A program made the translations under genes and the position numbers. This document shows, piece by piece, positions 14,691 through 20,334 of a stretch of 22,968 bases of DNA. This DNA comes from JBAVQS01 sp049694275 (GTDB lineage Bacteria > Chloroflexota > Anaerolineae > UBA4142 > SHND01). The notes under the pieces were generated by a model that ran no database searches, was not told where the DNA came from, and saw nothing but the letters and a program-made list of their open reading frames with translations. Within the stretch, counting starts at the first letter, position 1, and the number at the start of each line of letters is the position of its first letter. The DNA is taken from positions 1 to 22,968 of the forward strand of contig JBAVQS010000082.1 in NCBI GenBank assembly GCA_049694275.1, written 5' to 3'.

Positions 14691-14719
14691 TTGAATCGAT
14701 GTCGTTCGTCGTATATATA
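14691..14719 (+). promoter_or_regulatory. Possible promoter of the RibD-like gene at 14761
   Basis: TTGAAT (14691-14696) and TATATA (14714-14719) are 17 bp apart, about 40 bp upstream of the start codon. A half LexA-like sequence (AGAACAGGT, 14719-14727) overlaps the -10, but its second half is missing. The remaining part of the divergent gap 14579-14690 shows nothing else clear. Confidence 0.4.
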
Positions 14720-14760
14720 GAACAGGTCAGAGGAAATCGAATTTAGAGGAGGGAGTAGCG

Positions 14761-15345
14761 ATGAGAAAAATTATCGTGGCCGAGTTCATTACGCTGGATG
14801 GCGTGATCCAGGCGCCGGGCGGCGCAGAGGAAGATACGGAAGGCGGCTTTGCCTATGGCGGCTGGACGCAGCCCTACTGGCATGAAGCAATTGGCACGCA
14901 TTTCTTTCAGACGTTTTCCCAGGCCGGCGCCCTGCTGCTGGGCCGCAAAACGTGGCAAATCCACGGCGGCGCGTTCGAGCCGATGCCGGCCGGTGATCCG
15001 TTCGGCGACGCGATGAACGGCATCCAAAAGTACGTTGTCTCCACCACATTGAAATCGGCGTCGGCTTGGCGGAACTCGACTCTGATCTCGAACAACATCG
15101 TAGAGCAAGTGCGCCAACTCAAGCAGCAACCGGGTAAGGACATTCTCACGGACGGCAGCAGCATGCTGGTCCACACGCTCATCGAAAATGATCTCGTCGA
15201 CGAGTTCGCGCTGCATGTCTATCCGCTGGCGCTGGGTAGCGGCAAGCGGTTGTTTCCACAAGACAAGCGCGTAAATTTGAAACTGTACGAGTCCGAGGCG
15301 CTCCCCACCGGCGTCATATACCAGCGGTATCAGGTCATTCCGTGA
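14761..15345 (+). CDS. RibD C-terminal / dihydrofolate-reductase-like protein (second complete copy)
   Basis: A 194-residue paralogue of the protein at 12444 with the fuller family pattern: MRKIIVAEFITLDGVIQAPG at the N-terminus, GALLLGRKTWQ (residues 56-66), YVVSTTL near 91-97, LKQQPGKDILTDGSS (120-134) and LALGSGKRLFP near the end. These reductases use NAD(P)H; the substrate is not known. ATG 14761 follows GAGGAGGGAG. It stands alone after a divergent promoter region and is followed by a long non-coding stretch. Confidence 0.88.
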   Translation: MRKIIVAEFITLDGVIQAPGGAEEDTEGGFAYGGWTQPYWHEAIGTHFFQTFSQAGALLLGRKTWQIHGGAFEPMPAGDPFGDAMNGIQKYVVSTTLKSASAWRNSTLISNNIVEQVRQLKQQPGKDILTDGSSMLVHTLIENDLVDEFALHVYPLALGSGKRLFPQDKRVNLKLYESEALPTGVIYQRYQVIP

Positions 15346-15487
15346 GAGAGGGGCTGCGGATTGGCATCAGCGGCGGCTGTGCCTCGCCCCGGCTGGCATA
15401 CTCTTCTTGAAAAGTAATGAGCAAGCTCGCGGTCGGGGACCCGGGGGCGGGCTGTCGTTGGGGAAGGAAGGATCCGCTCCCCATTTC

Positions 15488-15639
15488 CATCTAACATATG
15501 TCATAAACACTTGCACATCGCCCAATCAAAAAGAGGCCATGCCGAATTGACATGGCCTTTTCAAACTTATTTCCATCGCTCTTTCTCCCGCCGACCCAAA
15601 ATCAGACCGGCGATCGGCAAATTCATCTAACATATGTCA
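15488..15639. repeat. Paired 16-bp direct repeat CATCTAACATATGTCA
   Basis: Identical copies lie at 15488-15503 and 15624-15639, 136 bp apart, with the palindromic core ACATATGT. They could be binding sites of one regulator or ends of a small repeat unit. The terminator hairpin at 15534-15561 lies between them. Confidence 0.7.
15534..15561 (+). terminator. Hairpin terminator, possibly bidirectional
   Basis: AGGCCATG (15534-15541) pairs exactly with CATGGCCT (15551-15558) over a 9-base loop; an A-rich stretch precedes and TTTT follows, so it could act in both directions. It lies about 190 bp after the RibD-like gene, with no gene directly in front of it on the minus strand. Confidence 0.65.
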
Positions 15640-16063
15640 CATCTTTTGCGAGTTTTACAATCCGCCATCCCACCCCTCACAAAAAAATCCATCCAGAACC
15701 TCCTCGAATCAAGCTTGTTTTCACCCCCAAACGGATGACATGCCAAAACGTGCAGTAATCAGTAAGTGAAGGGTACAACTTTTTTTCTCTGCCGCCCCGC
15801 ACCTTAACAAATCAACACAGGAAAATGATTCTAAAATCGGGAAAAGTGCCACTTTCAAGCTTGTTTCCGCAGATCCAAATTGTTTCGTTTTAAAATCGAA
15901 AAACGCCCCCGATTTCAAGCTTGAAAACTCCCCTTTTTGACCTTGGTTTCATTTTCTTTCCATTTTCATCACCAGTGCTTCGCCGTTCCCTTTCATGGCT
16001 GTCGTGGCCTTTCGCGGCCTTCGTGGTCCAAACCTTTGCGCTCGGAACACCGTTCGAAAACCC

Positions 16064-16092
16064 TTGACAACGAACAGATGTTCCTGTATAAT
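16064..16092 (+). promoter_or_regulatory. lexA promoter
   Basis: A full consensus promoter: TTGACA (16064-16069), 17-bp spacer, TATAAT (16087-16092) with an extended TG. Both LexA-like sites lie on it, one in the spacer and one just after the -10, which points to autoregulation. Confidence 0.85.
16071..16084 (+). promoter_or_regulatory. LexA operator 1 in the lexA promoter
   Basis: CGAACAGATGTTCC contains the core GAACAGATGTTC, a perfect GAAC-N4-GTTC site of the type used by LexA of Gram-positive and several other bacteria. It fills the spacer between -35 and -10. Confidence 0.88.
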
Positions 16093-16093
16093 G

Positions 16094-16107
16094 AGAACAA
16101 TAGTACT
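16094..16107 (+). promoter_or_regulatory. LexA operator 2 in the lexA promoter
   Basis: AGAACAATAGTACT matches the same pattern with one mismatch (GTACT for GTTCT). It starts 1 bp after the -10 element and should cover the transcription start. Its core begins 23 bp after the core of operator 1, close to two helical turns. Confidence 0.7.
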
Positions 16108-16160
16108 AGTCGAGCGTAAGGTCTGCGGGGTGCGCGATACACGCTGCCGAGGAGGCTGCC

Positions 16161-16814
16161 ATGGCATTGTCTGAACGACAACAGCAAATCTATAATTTCA
16201 TGACCCGGTTCTCTCAGGAAAAGGGGCGCCCGCCCACGATTCGCGAGATCGGCAAGGCGGTCGGGATCTCTTCCACCTCGGTGGTGAACTATAACCTCAA
16301 TATCCTCGAACGGGCCGGGTTGATCGCCCGCGAGAAACAGGTGTCGCGCGGCCTGCGGGTCATGGGGTCCAATGGCAAAGGGCATCTCCCCGACGGCCTC
16401 TTTGTTCAGATCCCCCTGCTGGGCCGCATCGTCGCCGGCAAGCCGGTCCCGATTCCGGATCCCGGTTCTTCGGGGTTTGAGGGCGAGAGCGTCACCCTCA
16501 CCCGCGACCTGGTTCCCGATGCGGATAACCTGTACGCCCTGCACGTAAAGGGTGAATCGATGGTCGATGCCTCCATTCACGATGGGGATATCGTCGTCAT
16601 GCGCCACCAGCAGATCGCGCAGAATGGCGACCTCGTCGCCGTCTGGCTCAAGGACGAGCACTCGACCACCCTCAAACGGTATTATCGGGAGCCGCGCAAG
16701 GTGCGGCTCCAGCCCGCCAATCCGACCTTTGAACCGATTTACAAGGACCCGAAAGATGTCGAGATTCAGGGCAAGGTGGTGCTCGTCATTCGCCAGCTCG
16801 AACGCGCAGCCTGA
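16161..16814 (+). CDS. lexA: LexA repressor
   Basis: A full-length LexA of 217 residues. Residues 1-70 form the winged helix DNA-binding domain (PPTIREIGKAVGISSTSVVNY, about 24-44). The self-cleavage site is Ala92-Gly93 in RIVAGKPV; the catalytic serine is Ser133 in GESMVDASI and the lysine is Lys172 in TTLKRYYRE, so RecA-stimulated self-cleavage should work. It represses SOS genes until DNA damage. The start at ATG 16161 follows GAGGAGG. Its own promoter has two LexA-type sites, and similar sites lie at three other promoters in this window (10620, 11669, 16915/16945). A strong terminator follows the gene. Confidence 0.97.
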   Translation: MALSERQQQIYNFMTRFSQEKGRPPTIREIGKAVGISSTSVVNYNLNILERAGLIAREKQVSRGLRVMGSNGKGHLPDGLFVQIPLLGRIVAGKPVPIPDPGSSGFEGESVTLTRDLVPDADNLYALHVKGESMVDASIHDGDIVVMRHQQIAQNGDLVAVWLKDEHSTTLKRYYREPRKVRLQPANPTFEPIYKDPKDVEIQGKVVLVIRQLERAA

Positions 16815-16833
16815 AAGCCCCGATCATCCTGAC

Positions 16834-16869
16834 ACAGGCGGCGGAATGTTCCAGCCGCCTGTTTTCTTT
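16834..16869 (+). terminator. Intrinsic terminator after lexA
   Basis: A 9-bp stem ACAGGCGGC/GCCGCCTGT (16834-16842 and 16854-16862) with an 11-base loop, followed by TTTTCTTT. It separates lexA from the FtsK-like gene, which therefore depends on its own promoter. Confidence 0.9.
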
Positions 16870-16908
16870 CCCCCACCTTAAAATGTCGCCGCAGAAGCGG
16901 CGTCCCCC

Positions 16909-16937
16909 TTGACATAGAACAGGTGTGCTAGTATAAT
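16909..16937 (+). promoter_or_regulatory. Promoter of the FtsK-like gene
   Basis: TTGACA (16909-16914) and TATAAT (16932-16937) with an exact 17-bp spacer. As in the lexA promoter, one LexA-like site fills the spacer and another follows the -10. The 5' leader up to 17082 is about 140 bases long with no clear gene. Confidence 0.85.
16915..16930 (+). promoter_or_regulatory. LexA-like operator 1 of the FtsK-like gene
   Basis: TAGAACAGGTGTGCTA is a palindrome-like site with one mismatch to AGAAC-N4-GTTCT (GTGCT). It occupies the -35/-10 spacer. Confidence 0.7.
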
Positions 16938-16944
16938 GATTTTC

Positions 16945-16958
16945 AGAACGCACGTTCT
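16945..16958 (+). promoter_or_regulatory. LexA operator 2 of the FtsK-like gene
   Basis: AGAACGCACGTTCT is a perfect 14-bp site (AGAAC-N4-GTTCT), the best in the window, and lies 7 bp after the -10 element at the expected start of transcription. Confidence 0.9.
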
Positions 16959-17081
16959 ATTTCCCTTCTGCCATTTTGTTGGATCGGGCCGCATCGGGAC
17001 GCACGGCGTCGCGACGCATTGACACCACCTCCGGTATTCGGCCATTGGATTGAGGGTCGTGCAGACCTCGCGAGGCGCGAT

Positions 17082-18170
17082 ATGAATCAACAACGGCTCC
17101 ACCTGCAAGCGGATCGCATCGAATGGGTGCTCTATACGCACAAGGCGCCCGCCCGCGTGACCGGCGGGCGGGTGACGTCGCACACCATTCAGTTTCATCT
17201 CTCACCGGCGCCGACAACCAAGATTTCCAAGGTCGAGAGTCTCAGCGAAGAGATTGCCCTTGCGCTCGGAACCTCCTCGGCCCGGGTGGCGCGCAGCAAC
17301 GGCCAGCTCAGCGTCGAAGTGCCGCGCAATCGGCGGCAGGGGTTGCGCCTGCTAGAGCTCGCCGGGCGCATCCACGCCAATCCGGAGCTGGCGCGATACC
17401 TGCCCAATCCGGGGACCGCCCTCCTGGGCGTGGATACGAACGGGATGCCGGTCCTCCTGCGCCTGGGCGCGCCCGATGTGCCGCACATGCTGGTGGCCGG
17501 AACCACGGGGAGCGGCAAGACCGAGGCGGCCCGGACGATCCTCGCCTCGATGATGACATTCCAAAAACCGCGTGACCTGCAGATCATTATCGTGGACCCC
17601 AAGGGGAGCTCGTTCAAGTTTTGTGAGCAATTGCCCCATCTCCTCTGCCCAATCATCAAAAATGTCGAGGACGCCGCCGCGAATCTCGAATGGCTGGTGG
17701 AAGAGATGCAGCGCCGCGAAGATCATCAGGCGAACCGGCCGCGCATCGTGCTCTTGCTGGATGAACTGGCCGACCTCTTGATGCAGGGTGGCCGCGAGGT
17801 CGAGCAGCATCTCACGCGCCTCGTGCAGCGCGGCCGCAGCGCCGGCATTGTGGTCATCGCCTGCACGCAGAAACCGACTACCAGCGCGGTGGGCAGTCTC
17901 GTCAAGGGGAACTTTCCCGCCCGGCTCGTCGGCAAAGTAACCAGCGCCACCGAAGCGCTCGTCGCCGCCGGGCTGCCGGGCACGGGCGCGGAAAAGCTGT
18001 CGGGCCGCGGGGATTTCCTCCTGGTCGCGGGCGGCAACCAGCTTCGCCTGCAGATCGCCTACCTCTCCCAGACCGATGCTCAGGAAATGCACAACCGGAT
18101 GGCGTCCCCCCGCGCCGGAATGACCGCCGCGCCTATGCTTCTGGACGCGGGGACGGGGATGACCGGGTAA
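17082..18170 (+). CDS. Solo FtsK/SpoIIIE-type DNA translocase motor, SOS-controlled
   Basis: This 362-residue protein consists of an N-terminal alpha-like part (residues 1-110) and the FtsK/SpoIIIE motor: Walker A GTTGSGKT at residues 140-147, Walker B in IVLLLDELADLL near 222-233, then a TQKPT motif and a glycine-rich closing segment. It lacks the membrane domain of true FtsK and has no visible DNA-reading gamma domain, so it is a free motor that should pump double-stranded DNA with ATP. ATG 17082 after GAGG is preferred because the fold begins there; a longer start at TTG 17019 is possible. Both promoter sites are LexA-like. E. coli ftsK is also SOS-controlled, which makes a role in chromosome handling after damage plausible. 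The next gene starts on its stop codon. Confidence 0.85.
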   Translation: MNQQRLHLQADRIEWVLYTHKAPARVTGGRVTSHTIQFHLSPAPTTKISKVESLSEEIALALGTSSARVARSNGQLSVEVPRNRRQGLRLLELAGRIHANPELARYLPNPGTALLGVDTNGMPVLLRLGAPDVPHMLVAGTTGSGKTEAARTILASMMTFQKPRDLQIIIVDPKGSSFKFCEQLPHLLCPIIKNVEDAAANLEWLVEEMQRREDHQANRPRIVLLLDELADLLMQGGREVEQHLTRLVQRGRSAGIVVIACTQKPTTSAVGSLVKGNFPARLVGKVTSATEALVAAGLPGTGAEKLSGRGDFLLVAGGNQLRLQIAYLSQTDAQEMHNRMASPRAGMTAAPMLLDAGTGMTG

Positions 18171-18604
18171 TGATGTCGGGGAAAACGGCTCTGGTCTTGC
18201 TGCTCGTCGCGGGCTTGTTCGCGCTCGTCTATAGCGTGAGCATTCGCCTCTCGAATGAGGCGATCAACGTCGTCGTCGGGGTGATGTGCGGCATCGCCGC
18301 CAGTATTCCGGTATCGCTCGGGCTTTTGCTCGCGCTGACGCGTGATCGCACGCCGGTGGAGGAAGAGTTCGAGGACCCCTATGCAAGTGAGCCCGCGCCG
18401 CGCACGTACCAGCCCCCGGCCTATCCCCCACCGGCGCCGCCGCAGGCCTACCCGCCCATCATCGTCATGGCTCCGCCGCCCGGTCAACTCCCCGGCCCGT
18501 ACACGTTTCCACCCGGCGCGCTGCCGCCCGGCTATACCATGAACGAGCCGCCGCGCACGCGCGATTTCAAGATTATCGGCGAGGACGACGACGATACGGA
18601 ATAG
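18170..18604 (+). CDS. Small membrane protein with proline-rich cytoplasmic tail
   Basis: The 144-residue product has two hydrophobic segments (ALVLLLVAGLFALVYSV, residues 6-22; and VVVGVMCGIAASIPVSLGLL, about 34-53), then an acidic turn and a long Pro/Tyr-rich tail (residues 70-125, with runs such as PPAYPPPAPPQAYPP) ending in an acidic cluster (GEDDDDTE). It has no known family that I can name. Its ATG overlaps the stop codon of the FtsK-like gene (TAATG), so the two are translationally coupled and probably share the LexA-controlled promoter. A role in tethering the soluble motor to the membrane is an inference. ATG 18173 is an equally good start. Confidence 0.75.
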   Translation: MMSGKTALVLLLVAGLFALVYSVSIRLSNEAINVVVGVMCGIAASIPVSLGLLLALTRDRTPVEEEFEDPYASEPAPRTYQPPAYPPPAPPQAYPPIIVMAPPPGQLPGPYTFPPGALPPGYTMNEPPRTRDFKIIGEDDDDTE

Positions 18605-18605
18605 G

Positions 18606-18645
18606 GCGCAATAAAGAACCGAGGCGTCGGTCAGCCTCGGTTCTT
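18606..18645 (-). terminator. Hairpin terminator of holA, between convergent genes
   Basis: A perfect 12-bp inverted repeat AAGAACCGAGGC/GCCTCGGTTCTT (18614-18625 and 18634-18645) with an 8-base loop. Read on the minus strand it is followed by TTTATT, as in an intrinsic terminator. It includes the last codons and stop of holA (TCA 18631-18633 in the loop), and on the plus strand it may also end the FtsK-like unit. Confidence 0.8.
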
Positions 18646-19650
18646 GGTAATCTCTACCGCCAGCACGTCCAGGTTGATGACCGGGTCGCCGCGGCTCGTT
18701 TTCATCGCGAGGTCCACGTCGAGCAGCTTTTCGTAAATCCGTTCCAACTGGTCGACCGTATAGTTGCGCGATTGCTCCAGCACCTTGCGCAGGACAAAGG
18801 GGTGCATGCCCAACTGGTCGCGAATCTGCGCCTCATTCATTCCCCGCCCCGCCAGGTCGCGCGCCTGTAGCAACAGGCGATACTGCCGGACGATCATGGT
18901 GAGGAGATACTGCGGCGCGGCGTTATGGCGCAGTTGGTTGTGCAAGAGATCGAGCGCCGCCGCCGTGTTCCGCTTGCCCAGCGCATCCACCAGCTCAAAG
19001 ACGCTCTCCTCTTGCGCCGGCGCGACGAGCGCCTGCACCGCCTTGCGGGTGATTGGCTCGCCGTTGCAGTAAGCCATCAGCTTTTCCAGCTCGTTATCCA
19101 GGGCGCGCAGGTCCGCTCCGATAAACATGGCCAGGTCGTTCGCCGCCGAGTAATCGATTCTCGCGCCCTTGCGCTCGGCGCGCTCCTTGACCCAGTGAGG
19201 CAGCTCTTCGGCGGCCGGCGGGCTAAACAGCCGGACCCGGGCATTCTTTTTGTCCTTTTCCGCCAGCTTGAGAATCGGATTGTTCTTGTAGAGCGGTTTG
19301 CTCTCGACGAAAATCAAGTGCGTGGTGGCCGGGACCAGGGGCAGGTAGGCCGCCAACCCGGCGGCCAGCTCCGGGTCCGCTTCCTCTTCGCCCCCCTCCT
19401 CGTCGTCGCCCTCTTTTTTCTTTTGCCGGGGGTTGAGCCGCGCGAGCAGTCCGTAAACCAGCACGAGGCGCGCCGTGGCCAGGAAAGGGATCGCGTCGGC
19501 GTGATGGCGCAGCTCGCTCAACCGGAGCGATTTCCCTTCCAGGGAGGTCATGTTAAGGTCGGCGAACTGGGGATCACCCAGTTGTGCGCGGAGCTGGTGC
19601 AGTTCCTCCGCTCGCGAGAATTCATCCTCGCCGTGGAAAATAGAATACAA
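18631..19650 (-). CDS. holA: DNA polymerase III delta subunit
   Basis: A 339-residue HolA: it opens the sliding clamp as part of the clamp loader. The N-terminus MYSIFHGEDEFSRAEELHQL is the expected family start; HLIFVESKPLYKNN and the conserved central region (SAANDLAMFIGADLRALDNE then LEKLMAYCNGEPIT) follow, and the C-terminal domain has the collar-type helices (LLTMIVRQYRLLLQARDLA). An acidic insertion rich in Glu/Asp (near residues 78-91) is unusual. The start is TTG (19650-19648), directly after the TAA of the DUF6391-like gene, so translation should be coupled. Length is normal for the family. Confidence 0.93.
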   Translation of the reverse strand: MYSIFHGEDEFSRAEELHQLRAQLGDPQFADLNMTSLEGKSLRLSELRHHADAIPFLATARLVLVYGLLARLNPRQKKKEGDDEEGGEEEADPELAAGLAAYLPLVPATTHLIFVESKPLYKNNPILKLAEKDKKNARVRLFSPPAAEELPHWVKERAERKGARIDYSAANDLAMFIGADLRALDNELEKLMAYCNGEPITRKAVQALVAPAQEESVFELVDALGKRNTAAALDLLHNQLRHNAAPQYLLTMIVRQYRLLLQARDLAGRGMNEAQIRDQLGMHPFVLRKVLEQSRNYTVDQLERIYEKLLDVDLAMKTSRGDPVINLDVLAVEITKNRG

Positions 19651-20148
19651 TTATTCGTCCCAACGGATATCGACGTGCTGGTATTCGTACGTGCCCATTT
19701 TGAGCTTGCGGATGCCGGCAAAGTGCGCTTTGGCCACGTCGGGCGAGGTGGTGATTCTTTGCTGGACTCGTAAGCCGATCGGCTGTGAAACAAACGCGGC
19801 GAGGGTCGTCGCGAGAATCACATCCGGCAATTTGCTCAGGCGCGGTCGCCGGCCCATCGAGAGCGCGGCGGCGAGGCCGGTGAGGATTCCGCCGACGACA
19901 ATCTGGGTGCCGCAGCCGCGATGCACCGCCAGGTGCCCTTCGCCGTTCTTCATCCGGGCGAGCGCTTCCTGGCACGCCTTTTCCAGCATGTCCGGCGGCA
20001 CATCCCCATAAATGTTGTACCCATCGCCGTCCGCGCGTCCGACCAATCGAATATTCGGATCCCATGCCGTCAACACGTGCACCGTCGCATGCTCAATCCC
20101 GTGATTGCGCCGAATCGTCGAAATCGGTTTCGTTTCGAGAATATTCAT
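19651..20148 (-). CDS. DUF6391-like protein
   Basis: This 165-residue protein begins with NHGIEHATVHVL, the motif I associate with DUF6391 proteins, known mainly from cyanobacteria and Chloroflexota. A glycine-rich segment with a HRGCGTQIVVGGILTGLA stretch (about residues 79-96) and a second hydrophobic stretch (LPDVILATTLAAFV) suggest one or two membrane helices, and the two histidines of the first motif could bind metal. The function is unknown. The start follows GAGGTGAT on the minus strand. It forms a two-gene unit with holA, which follows with no gap. Confidence 0.8.
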   Translation of the reverse strand: MNILETKPISTIRRNHGIEHATVHVLTAWDPNIRLVGRADGDGYNIYGDVPPDMLEKACQEALARMKNGEGHLAVHRGCGTQIVVGGILTGLAAALSMGRRPRLSKLPDVILATTLAAFVSQPIGLRVQQRITTSPDVAKAHFAGIRKLKMGTYEYQHVDIRWDE

Positions 20149-20334
20149 GTATCACCTCGTCCCCATTGTAGCGGAAACCCAACCATTAATCAAACCGCGT
20201 GCGCTCATCCTCATTGTCGGGTAACGTCGACTGTCGGTCTCGATGAGCACACGCCAATGAAACCGGCGCGTTCGACTTTATCTTTTGGCCCTTTATGGTA
20301 AAATGTCTTTCCAAAACTGTACCTGCGAGACCCC

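Larger units (their letters stand above)
15346..16063. other. AT-richer non-coding stretch between the RibD-like gene and lexA
   Basis: No credible gene is seen on either strand in these 718 bp. The stretch contains a hairpin terminator (15534-15561), two copies of a 16-bp motif (15488 and 15624), three TCAAGCTTG motifs (15709, 15855, 15915) of which the last is the 14-bp palindrome TTTCAAGCTTGAAA (15913-15926), and a larger imperfect direct repeat (15832-15863 and 15891-15923). From 16000 on there is a run of TCGTGGCCTT/TCGCGGCCTT units. Base composition is clearly lower in GC than in the genes around it, which suggests a remnant of inserted DNA or a regulatory region. Confidence 0.6.

Noticed and set aside
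14718..14733. TAGAACAGGTCAGAGG as a LexA operator of the RibD-like gene at 14761
   Set aside because: Only the left half fits; the right half differs in nearly every position, so it is at best a half site.
15552..15758. Short plus-strand open frame in the region before lexA
   Set aside because: No ribosome-binding site, AT-rich low-complexity peptide and overlap with the repeats and terminator.
16044..16054. GAACACCGTTC as a third LexA operator ahead of lexA
   Set aside because: Half sites are separated by three bases, not four, and it lies upstream of the -35 element.
18925..19773. Plus-strand open frame opposite holA
   Set aside because: It is a shadow of holA; it has no motif and is very rich in Arg and Val, as expected from the antisense of this gene.
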